A stretch of DNA of 64,000 nucleotides from Bacteroidales bacterium (GCA_024401295.1 JAKSLG010000006.1:1-64000); one strand, 5' to 3'; shown: positions 48,051-58,407, counted from the first letter of the stretch. Program-made: numbers and translations. The notes: generated by a model not told the origin, from the letters alone.

Positions 48051-48213
48051 CTCACCTGCATTTTAAACCAATGTGCAACATCATCTCTTCTTTTGAGATA
48101 ACGGCATCAATTTCGTACTTGTTAGGATAATGGATGATGATTGATTACCAAGGAGGCAACAGTCTTTTCGTGTTCGCGCTTTTACACAAAATTTCTGGCG
48201 ATTTATAGACACA

Positions 48214-50496
48214 TCAGAGTCTTATACCAACGAGTATCGCATCGTCTGTCTGTTCATAAATACCATCACCGGCAGTGCCGTCTGTACGCCAGTTGTCTAT
48301 CGTCATCTCAATCTTGAGCTTCTGTGTCGAGAACGGCAGTTTATGTACGTCCGCGAGAAGTTCTCGCAAACGTTTTGCCGTGAACTTATGGATGCGATTT
48401 GCACTGTCGAAGCCGAACTGATCGGTCATACCATCGCTGAAGAGGTAGAAGACATCTCCGTTCTTAATGTCAATTTCGTTGTTTGTGAAATGGTCCGCAG
48501 CCATGTGATGTATGCCTATAGGCATCCTGTCGGCGTTGTATTTTTTCAAAGTACCGTCGCTGATACCGACTATCGGACGGAAAGCTCCAGCATAATGAAG
48601 TTTCTTCTTCTCTGTGTCAATCACTATGAGTGCGATGTCGATGCCGTCATGATTGTCGTCGTCGCCTCTCTGGTGCAACGACTGCTTAAAGAGCGAATTC
48701 ATCTCGTCGAGCATCTTGGCAGCATTGAAATCCGCATAACCGATGAGCGTAGGCGCAAGATAGTCAAGTATCGACATGCCCAGCATACTCAGTATGGCTC
48801 CCGGCACACCATGACCTGTACAATCTCCGACGGCAAGCATTTTGTAATGTCCGGCCTGACTAGCCCAATAGAAATCTCCCGAGACAATATTAAGAGGCCT
48901 ATATATGAGCAGATGTCGACCAAAAAGAGTGTTCATGACCCTCTCCGAAGGCATCACTGCCTGCTGAATGATGCTGGCGTAGTTGATGCTATCTGTCATC
49001 TCTTTGTTGGTCTTACTGATGGTTTCGTTCTGCGCCATGAGGTCACGACTCTGCTGTTCGATCTTCTCGTTCTGCTCTTCGAGACGTTCGTTCTGGCTCA
49101 GGATTTCCTCCTTCTGCTGCTCGAGTTCTCCGTTCTTCTGGTCGAGAATCTGGTTGGCCTTGCGACTCTGCACATACCAACGCATGATGATGATAGCCAT
49201 GACGACAAGCAGCATCATCACAATGGTTGACGCATAGATGAGTATGCGCTGCTGACGGCCCTCCATCTCGAGTTTCTGTTCACGCTGCTTCTGCGCCTGC
49301 ATCTGCTCAGCAAATTTGGCCTGTGCCATATTTTGAGTTGCAGCAATTGCATAATCAGTCTTATGCCCTATCCTGTGGTAATAATCATACAGCTGCTGAT
49401 ATTCCAGGGCTTTCTTGTAATCACCCTTAGCCTCGCTCACACGCCTGAGAGTCTGATAAAACAATGATCTTTGATCGGCATACGATGAATCTGTCTCAAT
49501 GATATTCCTGACGGAGTCTATCATCTGATTTGCTCGCGCATATTTCCCCGTCAAGGCCAAATACCATATATGACTATGGTCAACCATCATGCGTTCACTA
49601 TTGTAGTCGAACTTCGTCACAAGATAATAGGCCTTATCAAGAAACATCTTGGCGCTGTCAACAAGCTGCGCCCTGTTGCGAGGATTGATGATAGATTCGC
49701 ACAACAATATCTCTGGAATCTCCGTGAAAGAGATGTATTGGACATATCCATAATCCAACGAATCAGCAATATGAATAGCCTTAAGATATTTATGCTTAGC
49801 ATTGTGAATAACGTCAAGCCCCGCCTCGGCTGTGCGCAAATACTGATGAAGATACGTCGAGCCCAATCCCATGTAATCTTCGGCAATAGCAACAATGTTA
49901 TCCGTTCGAACGTCTTCTTCCAGAGCCTCATTGAAACAATCTAAGGCGTGGTCGAATACATCATTGAGATAATTGTTGTTTCCGATATCGCGAAGCACAT
50001 CTACAACGCGTTTTTGGTCGCCAATTTCCTTATATATCTCAAGTGCCTTGTGGTAATACTCATCACCCTTCGTACCATCCTGCAAGCGAGATGAATATAT
50101 GATGGCCAGATTATGATAATTCTTGGCCACAATGCTTTTTTCTCCTATCGAATCTGCGATTACTATCGCACGGAACGCATGATTGACAGATTTGAAATAA
50201 TCACCTGTAAAATAATTGGCCCAATAGAGAAAACTTTCGGCAGACGCTTCAGACTTACCGTCTTTATATTTTCGCGCAAGCTGAAGTGCGATGTTTGAGT
50301 ATCGAATTACGGTATCTACATTATAATGCAACATACCGATATCAATAGCAAGACGCAATTTCGTTGTGTCATGCCTTGCATCCTTGAAAACATCAATGAG
50401 ACTATCCACCTGTGCATCAGATGCTTCCTGCGCATGCGACACGACGCACGGCAGAAAGGCGAATGCCAGCAAGATATATACACAGAACGTCTTCAT
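48214..50496 (-). CDS. TPR, coiled-coil and SpoIIE (PP2C-type) phosphatase sensor protein
   Basis: A 760-residue membrane protein. The signal peptide (1-22) is followed by about 370 residues of tetratricopeptide-like helices on the periplasmic side, one membrane helix (about 419-440), a coiled coil rich in Glu and Gln (445-520) and a cytoplasmic SpoIIE domain (about 545-760). The phosphatase motifs are intact: 'VSGDFYW', 'AVGDCTGHGVPGA' and 'LFSDGMTDQFG', including the metal-binding Asp residues. Such proteins dephosphorylate anti-sigma antagonists or other Ser/Thr phosphoproteins. No anti-sigma or STAS gene is next to it, so its target is unknown. Confidence 0.92.
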   Translation of the reverse strand: MKTFCVYILLAFAFLPCVVSHAQEASDAQVDSLIDVFKDARHDTTKLRLAIDIGMLHYNVDTVIRYSNIALQLARKYKDGKSEASAESFLYWANYFTGDYFKSVNHAFRAIVIADSIGEKSIVAKNYHNLAIIYSSRLQDGTKGDEYYHKALEIYKEIGDQKRVVDVLRDIGNNNYLNDVFDHALDCFNEALEEDVRTDNIVAIAEDYMGLGSTYLHQYLRTAEAGLDVIHNAKHKYLKAIHIADSLDYGYVQYISFTEIPEILLCESIINPRNRAQLVDSAKMFLDKAYYLVTKFDYNSERMMVDHSHIWYLALTGKYARANQMIDSVRNIIETDSSYADQRSLFYQTLRRVSEAKGDYKKALEYQQLYDYYHRIGHKTDYAIAATQNMAQAKFAEQMQAQKQREQKLEMEGRQQRILIYASTIVMMLLVVMAIIIMRWYVQSRKANQILDQKNGELEQQKEEILSQNERLEEQNEKIEQQSRDLMAQNETISKTNKEMTDSINYASIIQQAVMPSERVMNTLFGRHLLIYRPLNIVSGDFYWASQAGHYKMLAVGDCTGHGVPGAILSMLGMSILDYLAPTLIGYADFNAAKMLDEMNSLFKQSLHQRGDDDNHDGIDIALIVIDTEKKKLHYAGAFRPIVGISDGTLKKYNADRMPIGIHHMAADHFTNNEIDIKNGDVFYLFSDGMTDQFGFDSANRIHKFTAKRLRELLADVHKLPFSTQKLKIEMTIDNWRTDGTAGDGIYEQTDDAILVGIRL

Positions 50497-50537
50497 ACAT
50501 CATTTTTACGTAACAGAAAAAAAGATGTTCTCTTCCA

Positions 50538-50577
50538 ACAAAAAAAAGAGAGACCGCCTTTCGAGCATCTCTCTTTT
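50538..50577 (-). terminator. Terminator after lepA
   Basis: On the minus strand AAAAGAGAGA pairs with TCTCTCTTTT (10 bp) around a 14-nt loop, with a longer T-run following. Confidence 0.85.
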
Positions 50578-50599
50578 GCGGAATATCGCTATTTATCTA

Positions 50600-52393
50600 T
50601 TATTCATCGAGTTTAAGCACAGCAAGGAATGCCTTTTGAGGCACTTCAACCTTACCGATTTGCTTCATGCGCTTCTTGCCTTCTTTCTGCTTTTCAAGCA
50701 ATTTGCGCTTACGCGAAACGTCGCCACCATAACACTTAGCGGTTACGTCTTTACGGACAGCCTTGATGGTCTCTCTAGCAATGATTTTTGCACCGATGGC
50801 TGCCTGGATGGCAACTTCAAACTGCTGACGTGGGATGAGTTCCTTGAGCTTTTCGCACATCTTACGTCCGATGTTAACCGCGTTGTCGATAAAGGTAAGT
50901 GTTGAAAGCGCATCGACTTTCTCACCATTGAGAAGGATATCCATCTTCACCAAACGGCTTTCACGGAAATCTATTGGATAATAGTCGAACGATGCATAGC
51001 CACGCGAAATACTCTTCAGACGGTCATAGAAATCAAAGACGATTTCGGCAAGTGGCATATCATATTCAAGTTCGACGCGATCACTTGTCAGATATGTCTG
51101 CTTCTGGAGTGTTCCGCGTTTCGAGAGGCAGAGTGTCATAATCGAACCGACATATTCGCTCTTGGTGATGACCTGTGCCTTGATATACGGTTCCTCAACA
51201 TGGTCGAGAACCGTCGGTTCTGGCAATGCTGATGGCATGTGAACTTCAATCAACTCACCCTTCTTGGTGTACGCTTTGTACGGTACGTTAGGAACAGTTG
51301 TAATCACGGCCTGATTAAACTCACGATCGAGACGTTCCTGAACAATCTCGAGATGGAGCAAGCCAAGGAAACCGCATCGGAATCCGAATCCGAGAGCCAG
51401 CGACGATTCTGGCTGATATGTGAGCGATGCATCATTGAGCTGCAATTTCTCTATTGATGCTCTCAGATCTTCATAATCCTCTGTATCAATAGGATAGATA
51501 CCAGCAAACACCATCGGCTTAACCTCTTCAAAGCCATCGATTGCCTTCTCACATGGGTTCTCAACATGCGTGATTGTATCACCGACTTTCACCTCTTTGC
51601 TGGTCTTAATACCGCTGATAATATAACCCACGTCACCTGCCTTTACCTCTTTGCGAGGCTCGAGATCGAGACGAAGAACGCCAACTTCGTCCGCATCATA
51701 CTCTTTCTGGGTTGCAACGAATTTTACCATCTCGCCAGGCTTGATAGTTCCGTTTACAACCTTATAGTATGCGATAATACCACGGAATGAGTTGAAAACC
51801 GAGTCGAAGATAAGGCACTGCAAAGGTGCATTGGGATCACCAACCGGATGAGGTACTCGATGGACAATGGCCTCAAGAATTTCCGGCACACCCATACCAG
51901 TACGTCCGCTGGCGTGGATAATATCTTCGCGCTTGCAACCGATCAGCTCAATAATCTGATCCTCAACCTCTTCAGGCATCGCATTCGGCATATCCATTTT
52001 ATTGAGCACCGGAATGATTTCAAGGTCATGGCCAATAGCCTGATAAAGGTTTGAGATAGTCTGAGCCTGAATGCCCTGCGTTGCATCAACAACGAGCAAG
52101 GCACCTTCGCATGCAGCGATAGAACGCGACACCTCATATGAGAAATCGACGTGGCCCGGAGTGTCAATAAGGTTCAGAACATATTTCTTGCCGTCGTTGG
52201 CTACGTAGTCCATCTGAATGGCATGGCTCTTAATCGTGATGCCACGCTCGCGTTCGAGGTCCATATCATCGAGCACTTGAGCCTGCATCTCTTTAGCGCT
52301 GACAGTCTTCGTGAATTCCAAAAGGCGGTCGGCCAAAGTACTCTTGCCGTGATCGATGTGTGCTATGATACAAAAATTGCGAATGTTCTCCAT
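50600..52393 (-). CDS. lepA: Elongation factor 4 (LepA)
   Basis: LepA/EF4 is a ribosome-bound GTPase related to EF-G that can back-translocate the ribosome. It has 597 residues. G1 'AHIDHGKST' is at 10-18, with 'RGITIKSHA', 'DTPGHVDF' and 'NKMD' following in the usual order. The LepA-specific C-terminal domain contains '[11 protein letters not shown]' (EF-G-like) and '[14 protein letters not shown]' with 'KCYGGD'. It is full length. A minus-strand -7 box is at 52417-52424. It follows the exported protein gene on the same strand. Confidence 0.97.
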   Translation of the reverse strand: MENIRNFCIIAHIDHGKSTLADRLLEFTKTVSAKEMQAQVLDDMDLERERGITIKSHAIQMDYVANDGKKYVLNLIDTPGHVDFSYEVSRSIAACEGALLVVDATQGIQAQTISNLYQAIGHDLEIIPVLNKMDMPNAMPEEVEDQIIELIGCKREDIIHASGRTGMGVPEILEAIVHRVPHPVGDPNAPLQCLIFDSVFNSFRGIIAYYKVVNGTIKPGEMVKFVATQKEYDADEVGVLRLDLEPRKEVKAGDVGYIISGIKTSKEVKVGDTITHVENPCEKAIDGFEEVKPMVFAGIYPIDTEDYEDLRASIEKLQLNDASLTYQPESSLALGFGFRCGFLGLLHLEIVQERLDREFNQAVITTVPNVPYKAYTKKGELIEVHMPSALPEPTVLDHVEEPYIKAQVITKSEYVGSIMTLCLSKRGTLQKQTYLTSDRVELEYDMPLAEIVFDFYDRLKSISRGYASFDYYPIDFRESRLVKMDILLNGEKVDALSTLTFIDNAVNIGRKMCEKLKELIPRQQFEVAIQAAIGAKIIARETIKAVRKDVTAKCYGGDVSRKRKLLEKQKEGKKRMKQIGKVEVPQKAFLAVLKLDE

Positions 52394-52416
52394 CTGAGGA
52401 AATATTGTTTCAGCCC

Positions 52417-52424
52417 CAAAGTTA
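52417..52424 (-). promoter_or_regulatory. Probable -7 box for lepA
   Basis: The minus strand reads TAACTTTG, 24 nt before the lepA ATG, in the gap after the exported protein gene. No clear -33 box. Confidence 0.45.
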
Positions 52425-52440
52425 TGAAAAAATCGGCTAA

Positions 52441-53067
52441 TTACGACATTTTTGGACCACTGCCATATTTATTGAACACCTCTTCGCTGATAAAGCTATG
52501 GTCAACAGGTTCATTGCCATCACCCGGATGTTCATTTCCAACGCCATCGACGAGGATTTCCAATCCAAGCTTATACGATGGTATGGTGACGGCTATATTA
52601 CCGTCATCAAGAGTCTGACGTGTGATATTGAAATCATAAATTGTCTGCACGATCTCGAATATCCTATAATCCCTGAAGCCGACATTCTCCTTGCCATCAA
52701 CGATGCTCCTGCCGAAATTGCGTCCATAAGCCACCTTCAGATAATATCGCCCTTCTGGAATATTCTTTATGAGATATCTACTGCCAGTGCCAATATACAC
52801 AATGCGTATGCAAGTATCAGCAAAGCTGTATGTCTCGCTGCTCATTTTCATCACATTGGCAACAACTTCCGTCTCTGCCGATGTCGTAATCTCCATATAG
52901 TTGTCTATCGATTTTTCAAATACAGGCTTTATGCCATATTGCTTTGGCGAATCACCAGTCTTAATCTTTATCAGCTTCCATTCCGATGTTCCATTGCCGT
53001 TTGGAACCCCTGCATAGGCAAATATTGCAGCCAAGAACAAAACCGTAATGAGAATCATCTTTTTCAT
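52441..53067 (-). CDS. Small exported protein of unknown function
   Basis: I do not recognise the family. The frame is open to 53091, but the ATG at 53065-53067 gives a clean signal peptide ('[20 protein letters not shown]'), and 208 residues. The mature part looks like a single all-beta domain. '[17 protein letters not shown]' resembles strands of carboxypeptidase-regulatory-like or prealbumin-like folds. There is no lipobox and no sorting domain, so it is probably periplasmic. A -7 box lies at 53115-53122. Its 5' region contains a 22-nt sequence shared with the parE promoter region. Confidence 0.7.
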   Translation of the reverse strand: MKKMILITVLFLAAIFAYAGVPNGNGTSEWKLIKIKTGDSPKQYGIKPVFEKSIDNYMEITTSAETEVVANVMKMSSETYSFADTCIRIVYIGTGSRYLIKNIPEGRYYLKVAYGRNFGRSIVDGKENVGFRDYRIFEIVQTIYDFNITRQTLDDGNIAVTIPSYKLGLEILVDGVGNEHPGDGNEPVDHSFISEEVFNKYGSGPKMS

Positions 53068-53073
53068 AATATC

Positions 53074-53095
53074 ATCTTTACATGCTATCATAAAA
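53074..53095 (+). repeat. 22-nt element shared with the parE promoter region (copy 1)
   Basis: The plus strand reads ATCTTT, then A, then CATGCTATCATAAAA. It matches 56459-56480 at 21 of 22 positions (A here, G there). Here it lies in the 5' leader of the minus-strand exported-protein gene, in opposite orientation to that gene. Confidence 0.6.
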
Positions 53096-53114
53096 CGAAC
53101 TTGCTATCACCATA

Positions 53115-53122
53115 CAAATATA
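53115..53122 (-). promoter_or_regulatory. Probable -7 box for the small exported protein
   Basis: The minus strand reads TATATTTG. The nearest TTG upstream is 26 nt away, too far for a normal -33 box. Confidence 0.4.
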
Positions 53123-53159
53123 AAAGTTATTCAGTTCGGACATTTTTGCAATACGACTA

Positions 53160-53193
53160 AAAAAAGAGCCGTCTCCTGTTAGGAAACGGCTCT
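53160..53193 (-). terminator. Terminator after korB
   Basis: On the minus strand AGAGCCGT-TCC and AGGA-ACGGCTCT pair with one mismatch, followed by a run of T residues. Confidence 0.88.
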
Positions 53194-53226
53194 CAATGTT
53201 ATCACGTTTTTGAAGTGAATAAAGTC

Positions 53227-54234
53227 TTATTTCACCTCCCAAATGTCATTTGTTTCAAGAAGTTCTGCGAAGTTGTGATACTTCTTGGCAGCCTTTACCT
53301 CAGCAATCTGAGCTTCAACAGCATCGTTATATGTTGGAGCTTCAACATCGCGGATAACGCCCAATGCGATTGGGAATCCGTCGCCATCGCCCATGAGAGC
53401 GAGCTTGAGCTGAAGTGTGTTGTCCTGGCAGTGTGCATCGTGAACAAGGATATCCTTTTCTGTGATGCCGTTCTCGCCAATCTTGACAATCTTGAGGCCG
53501 AAACCCTCCTGAACAAGGCCGAACTCGTTGTTCTCGCCAAAGATCAAAGGCTGGCCATGCTTAACGTAGATCGCATTCTTCTTGCGCTCTGTTGGTGTAT
53601 ATACAGAATCGTGTGTTCCGTTGTTGAAGATTACGCAGTTCTGAAGAATCTCACATACTGCCGCACCTTTGTGATTGTATGCCTCTTTGAGAACATCAAC
53701 AGTTCCTGGAGCATCTGTCGCAACGGCACGAGCGAAGAAATGACCGCGAGCGCCAAAGCAGAGCTCTGCTGGACGGAATGGATCCTCAACAGTTCCATAT
53801 GGCGACGACTTGCTGACGAAGCCACGTGGTGATGTTGGTGAATACTGACCCTTCGTCAAACCATAGATACGGTTGTTGAGAAGAATCATCTTGAGGTCGA
53901 TGTTACGACGGTTTGCATGGATAAAGTGGTTACCACCAATTGCAAGACCATCGCCGTCACCGCTCACCTGCCATACAGAGAGTTTTGGATTTGCAACCTT
54001 TGCACCTGTTGCAATGGCAGCTGCACGACCGTGAATCGTGTTCATGCCGTATGTTGCCATGTAGTGTGGCAAACGGCTAGAACAACCGATACCTGAGATA
54101 ACTGCTGTATCGTGTGGTGCTACGCCGATTTCGGCCATAGCCTTATGGAGTGAAGCCAAGAAAAAGTGGTCGCCACAACCCGGACACCAGCGAGGCTGAC
54201 CTTTCTTAAAATCGGCTGCTGTATAATTACTCAT
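53227..54234 (-). CDS. korB: 2-oxoacid:ferredoxin oxidoreductase, beta subunit (probably 2-oxoglutarate)
   Basis: This subunit binds thiamine diphosphate in an enzyme that oxidatively decarboxylates a 2-oxoacid and reduces ferredoxin. It has 335 residues. The start 'RWCPGCGDHFFL' has Cys17 and Cys20, and the TPP motif is 'GDGDGLAIGGNH' with 'NNRIYGLTKGQ'. The gene lies 36 nt after korA on the same strand. Two-gene enzymes of this design in Bacteroidetes usually act on 2-oxoglutarate, in the anaerobic partial TCA cycle. The substrate is inferred from that. Confidence 0.93.
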   Translation of the reverse strand: MSNYTAADFKKGQPRWCPGCGDHFFLASLHKAMAEIGVAPHDTAVISGIGCSSRLPHYMATYGMNTIHGRAAAIATGAKVANPKLSVWQVSGDGDGLAIGGNHFIHANRRNIDLKMILLNNRIYGLTKGQYSPTSPRGFVSKSSPYGTVEDPFRPAELCFGARGHFFARAVATDAPGTVDVLKEAYNHKGAAVCEILQNCVIFNNGTHDSVYTPTERKKNAIYVKHGQPLIFGENNEFGLVQEGFGLKIVKIGENGITEKDILVHDAHCQDNTLQLKLALMGDGDGFPIALGVIRDVEAPTYNDAVEAQIAEVKAAKKYHNFAELLETNDIWEVK

Positions 54235-54270
54235 TTTGATTTAAGATTTTATTGTTTAACAACCTCGTTT

Positions 54271-56118
54271 TTATTTCTTGAGAATTTCCTCGAAAGCCTC
54301 AACAAGCTCTGCGACAACAAAAGGCTGTCCCTTCACCTGATTGAACTGATATGGAACGAAATTGTCCACCTTCATTCTGAGGAATGATGCGAACTGACCC
54401 ATGTTCTGCTCTGCAACAACAACCTTCTTGTACTTCTTCATAACCTCTGCAGTATTCTTTGGCAGTGGGTTGATATACTTGAAGTGTGCGAGAGCGACCT
54501 TCTTGCCTGCTGCACGCATCTCGTCCATTGCTGCACGCAAATGGCCGTATGTGCCACCAAAGCCAACGATAAGGAGGTCTGCATTGTCCTTGTCGCCAAG
54601 AACCTCTACGTCTGGAACCTGAATCTTGTCGATTTTCTCCTGACGAAGACGTGTCATGAGGTCGTGGTTCTCTGGATCTGTCGAGATTGCACCCGTCTTG
54701 TTGTCCTTTTCAAGACCACCAAGGATGTGCTGGAAACCTTCGCGACCAGGAACTGCCCAGTAGCGGCTGCCTTCAGCGTTACGCATATATGGAGTCCATG
54801 TGCCCTTCATCTCTTCAGGAACGTATGGAGGATTGATTGCAGGATATTCTGCGAGGTTTGGCAACTTGAATGCACCAGAACCGTTTGCGATGTATGCGTC
54901 TGTCAAGAGAACGACTGGAGTCATGTGCTCGAGAGCGATCTTGCAGGCATCATATGCTGCATCGAAACAGTCTGTTGGCGATGTTGCAGCCATGACTGGC
55001 ATTGGGCTCTCACCGTTGCGTCCGAAGAGACACTGCAAGAGGTCTGTCTGCTCGCTCTTTGTTGGAAGACCTGTTGCAGGACCACCACGCTGAACGTCGA
55101 GAACAACGAGAGGCAACTCCATGATGACTGCAAGGTTCATTGCCTCAGACTTGAGGCAGATACCAGGACCAGATGTCGAAGTAACGGCCAAAGCACCAGC
55201 AAACGATGCACCAACTGCAGAAGCACAGCCTGCGATTTCATCTTCACACTGAACTGTTGTAACGCCAAGCGACTTATGCTTCGAAAGTTCATGAAGCACG
55301 TCTGTTGCCGGAGTGATAGGATATGATCCGAGGTAAAGCTTCAAGCCAGCCTTTTCAGCAGCTGCGATAAGACCATAGGCTGTAGCCTTGTTACCTGTGA
55401 TGTCCATATAACGGCCTTTGACCTTAGTCTTTGACTCGATGCGATATACGTTTGCAACCGACGAGTGTGTATTGTGACCATAGTCATAACCGGCCTGAAT
55501 AACTTTGATGTTTGCTTCGGCAACACCAGCCTTCTTTGCAAACTTCTCTTTCAGATAGTTGAAAGCGATATTGAGGTCGCGATCGAAAAGCCAGCATACG
55601 AGACCGAGGGCGAACATATTGCGGCATTTCAATATGCTCTTCACATCCATGCCCGAATCAGCAAGGCAATCCTTGACCATTGTCGAGATTGGACAAGCAA
55701 TCACGCGATCTGGATCAATGCCCATCTCGCCGAGATAATCCTCTGTCTTGAAAGCAGCCTTCTCAAGATCGCTCTTACCGAAGGAATCGGTGTCGATGAT
55801 GATGGCAGCACCAGCCTTAGCATATTTATACTGTGTCTTAAGTGCAGCTGCATTCATTGCAACGAGGACATCGCACTTATCACCAGGAGTAAATACCTGA
55901 CCAGCGCCAATGTGAACCTGAAAACCCGAAACACCTGTGAGTGAGCCCTGTGGCGCACGAATATCGGCTGGATAGTCAGGGAAGGTACTGATACTATTTC
56001 CTACAGTTGCAGAAACCGTCGAGAAGATATTTCCCGCCAGCTGCATACCGTCGCCAGAGTCGCCCGAAAAACGCACTACAACGTCTTCGCGCTCTTTGAT
56101 TTCTAATGTATCTGCCAT
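54271..56118 (-). CDS. korA: 2-oxoacid:ferredoxin oxidoreductase, fused gamma-alpha subunit
   Basis: The 615-residue protein joins the gamma domain (about 1-190, 'FSGDSGDGMQLAGNIFS') to the alpha pyrimidine-binding domain (about 200-430, 'YPITPATDVLHELS', 'ATSTSGPG'-like 'VTSTSGPGICL') and a C-terminal transketolase-like domain with 'AEQNMGQFA'. This fusion is the standard two-subunit KorAB form. It is the first gene of the korAB unit. A promoter on the minus strand at 56168-56198 (TTG, 20 nt, TACTTTTG) precedes it. No ferredoxin-domain subunit gene is adjacent, so an external ferredoxin is needed. Confidence 0.93.
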   Translation of the reverse strand: MADTLEIKEREDVVVRFSGDSGDGMQLAGNIFSTVSATVGNSISTFPDYPADIRAPQGSLTGVSGFQVHIGAGQVFTPGDKCDVLVAMNAAALKTQYKYAKAGAAIIIDTDSFGKSDLEKAAFKTEDYLGEMGIDPDRVIACPISTMVKDCLADSGMDVKSILKCRNMFALGLVCWLFDRDLNIAFNYLKEKFAKKAGVAEANIKVIQAGYDYGHNTHSSVANVYRIESKTKVKGRYMDITGNKATAYGLIAAAEKAGLKLYLGSYPITPATDVLHELSKHKSLGVTTVQCEDEIAGCASAVGASFAGALAVTSTSGPGICLKSEAMNLAVIMELPLVVLDVQRGGPATGLPTKSEQTDLLQCLFGRNGESPMPVMAATSPTDCFDAAYDACKIALEHMTPVVLLTDAYIANGSGAFKLPNLAEYPAINPPYVPEEMKGTWTPYMRNAEGSRYWAVPGREGFQHILGGLEKDNKTGAISTDPENHDLMTRLRQEKIDKIQVPDVEVLGDKDNADLLIVGFGGTYGHLRAAMDEMRAAGKKVALAHFKYINPLPKNTAEVMKKYKKVVVAEQNMGQFASFLRMKVDNFVPYQFNQVKGQPFVVAELVEAFEEILKK

Positions 56119-56167
56119 ATCGTATATGATTAGGTTATTTGTTTCTTACCTTTTTTATGTTTTGTCG

Positions 56168-56198
56168 CAAAAGTACTAATTATAGTTTGAACAAGCAA
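56168..56198 (-). promoter_or_regulatory. Promoter of korAB
   Basis: On the minus strand TTG (56196-56198), 20 nt, TACTTTTG (56168-56175). Both boxes and the spacing fit the Bacteroidetes consensus. Confidence 0.68.
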
Positions 56199-56434
56199 TA
56201 TTATGCGACTTAATTAATGTAAAATTTTAACTTATTCGATAAAAATTTAACCGAATTAAAAATTGCACCCCCGTCATAAAGGGGGTTATAAAGATCATTC
56301 CACTAAAGTTTGCGATTCGAGACCACTTAAATCATATACAACCAAAACCCGAAATGACGAGAAGACTGTTTTTTGTACTTAACAATATAAACAACGCGAA
56401 TTTGAAATATTTTGAATATTTGCTGATGCGGGAC

Positions 56435-56465
56435 TTGATTTTTTGATTCTTCATGCATATCTTTG
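56435..56465 (+). promoter_or_regulatory. Promoter of parE-parC
   Basis: TTG (56435-56437), 20 nt, TATCTTTG (56458-56465), with about 25 nt from the expected start to the ATG. The -7 box overlaps the shared 22-nt element. Confidence 0.68.
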
Positions 56466-56480
56466 CATGCTATCATAAAA
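56459..56480 (+). repeat. 22-nt element shared with 53074-53095 (copy 2)
   Basis: Reads ATCTTT, then G, then CATGCTATCATAAAA. It covers most of the -7 box and the expected transcription start of parE. Confidence 0.6.
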
Positions 56481-56496
56481 AATACTACGTCAATCT

Positions 56497-58407
56497 ATGG
56501 AAGAGGAACAGAGGAAAATCAGTCAGAACTCGGCGACTGACTACGACGAAAGCAATATCGTAACCCTCGAATGGTATGAACACATACGTCATCGTCCTGG
56601 AATGTACATCGGACGACTTGGCGATGGTACATACGATAACGATGGTATCTACGTGCTTCTCAAGGAGGTAATGGACAACTCAATCGACGAATTCATGATG
56701 GGATTCGGCAACAAGATTGAAGTGACCATAACGGATCATGCCCGTGTTTCTGTACGTGACTATGGTCGTGGAATACCATTGGGCAAGGTTGTCGATGTAG
56801 TCTCAAAGATGAATACAGGTGGCAAGTATGACAGTTCGGCCTTCAAGAAGTCAATAGGTCTTAACGGTGTGGGTATCAAGGCCGTAAACGCTCTTTCTAC
56901 TTCATGCGTTGTCGAGGCAATCCGCGATGGACAGAAGAAAAGAGTGGAATTCTCAAAAGGTGTTGTTGTCAAAGAATATGACATCGAGCCAACCAAGGAG
57001 AAGAATGGAACGCGCGTATCATTTGACCCAGACGCTACCCTTTTCGAAAACTATCAGTACAACGATGACTTCATCATCAAAATGATGAAGAACTACTCAT
57101 ACCTTAACCGTGGACTCTCGCTCGTCTTCAATGGTGAGACATACAAGAGTGACAATGGAGTTGTGGACCTCCTTCAGCAGAACATGAGTGACGATGCGGT
57201 CTATCCAATCATTCACCTAGAATGTGACGACCTGGAACTAGCTATCACTCACGCCAACCATTATGGCGAGGAGTACTACTCATTCGCCAATAGCCAGAAC
57301 ACAACACAGGGTGGCACACACCTCATCGCATTCAAAGAAGCAATCGTCAAAACCGTCCGTGAGTTCTATGGGAAGGACTTTGACGTCAACGACATACGTT
57401 CAGGCATCACAGCAGTTGTCTCTATAAAGGTACAGGAACCAATTTTCGAGAGCCAGACAAAAACAAAACTCGGCTCGAAGGAGATGGCACCTTCAGATGC
57501 ACAAGACAATCCACTTGCCGGTGTCACAATCCGTCAGTTCATGCTTGACTTTGTCACCGAGCAACTAGACAACTACCTGCATCGTAATCCGGAGACTGCC
57601 AGGGCTTTACAAGACAAGATAAAAGACTCGGAAAGCGAGCGCAAAGCCATCAGCGGCATTCAGAAGCAAGCTCGTGAGAAGGCCAAGAAGGCCAACCTCC
57701 ACAACAAGAAGCTGCGTGACTGCACGCTACACTACACGTCGAACAGCGACCTTAAAGAAGACACATGCATCTTCATCACCGAGGGAGACTCTGCATCGGG
57801 TTCTATCACCAAGGCTCGCGATGCAAACACTCAGGCGGTATTTTCACTTCGTGGTAAACCGCTCAATACATTCGGACTCAAGCGAGACATCGTATACAAG
57901 AACGAGGAGTTCTACCTCTTGCAGGCAGCTCTGGACATTGAGGAAGGAATTGACAATCTACGTTATAATAAGGTAATCGTAGCAACCGATGCCGATGTCG
58001 ACGGAATGCACATCCGTCTGCTCGTCATCACATTCTTCCTACAGTTCTTCCCTGAAGTAATCCGCAATGGCCACCTCTTCATTCTCGAAACGCCGCTTTT
58101 CCGCGTCCGCAACAAACAGAAGACAATCTATTGCTACTCAGAGGAGGAACGAGACAAGGCCATATCGAAACTTGGTGCGAAACCAGAGATCACACGATTC
58201 AAGGGTCTCGGTGAAATCAACTGGGAGGAGTTCCGTGAATTCATCAATGAAAACATGCGACTCAGTCCTGTCAACATGAAGAAGGACGATGCTGTCAAGG
58301 AACTTCTGGAATTCTACATGGGCAAGAATACATCCTCACGCCAGCATTTCATCATCGACAACCTCGTGGTCGAAGAAGACCTTGTCGAAGAAGAGCAATA
58401 CGATTAA
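56497..58407 (+). CDS. parE: DNA topoisomerase IV subunit B
   Basis: This is the ATPase subunit of a type IIA topoisomerase, which unlinks replicated chromosomes. It has 636 residues, a typical ParE length. The GHKL ATP site shows Glu57, Asp60 and Asn61 in 'EVMDNS'. The transducer has the 'QTKTKLGS' lysine loop. The TOPRIM domain has 'EGDSASGS' (Glu429) and 'DADVDG' (Asp498, Asp500, Asp502). It lies 37 nt before parC. Because gyrB would be expected elsewhere, and because it pairs with a ParC-type partner, topo IV is the better call. Confidence 0.92.
   Translation: MEEEQRKISQNSATDYDESNIVTLEWYEHIRHRPGMYIGRLGDGTYDNDGIYVLLKEVMDNSIDEFMMGFGNKIEVTITDHARVSVRDYGRGIPLGKVVDVVSKMNTGGKYDSSAFKKSIGLNGVGIKAVNALSTSCVVEAIRDGQKKRVEFSKGVVVKEYDIEPTKEKNGTRVSFDPDATLFENYQYNDDFIIKMMKNYSYLNRGLSLVFNGETYKSDNGVVDLLQQNMSDDAVYPIIHLECDDLELAITHANHYGEEYYSFANSQNTTQGGTHLIAFKEAIVKTVREFYGKDFDVNDIRSGITAVVSIKVQEPIFESQTKTKLGSKEMAPSDAQDNPLAGVTIRQFMLDFVTEQLDNYLHRNPETARALQDKIKDSESERKAISGIQKQAREKAKKANLHNKKLRDCTLHYTSNSDLKEDTCIFITEGDSASGSITKARDANTQAVFSLRGKPLNTFGLKRDIVYKNEEFYLLQAALDIEEGIDNLRYNKVIVATDADVDGMHIRLLVITFFLQFFPEVIRNGHLFILETPLFRVRNKQKTIYCYSEEERDKAISKLGAKPEITRFKGLGEINWEEFREFINENMRLSPVNMKKDDAVKELLEFYMGKNTSSRQHFIIDNLVVEEDLVEEEQYD

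Larger units (their letters stand above)
56119..56496. other. Divergent intergenic region between korA and parE
   Basis: No gene is seen. It contains the korA promoter on the minus strand (56168-56198), the parE promoter (56435-56465) and a 6-bp GC hairpin ACCCCC / GGGGGT at 56267-56286 without a T-run. The rest is AT-rich. Confidence 0.6.

Noticed and set aside
54484-55326. A 280-codon plus-strand frame opposite korA
   Set aside because: It is antisense to korA, and the composition (very many Cys and Thr) is typical of shadow frames.
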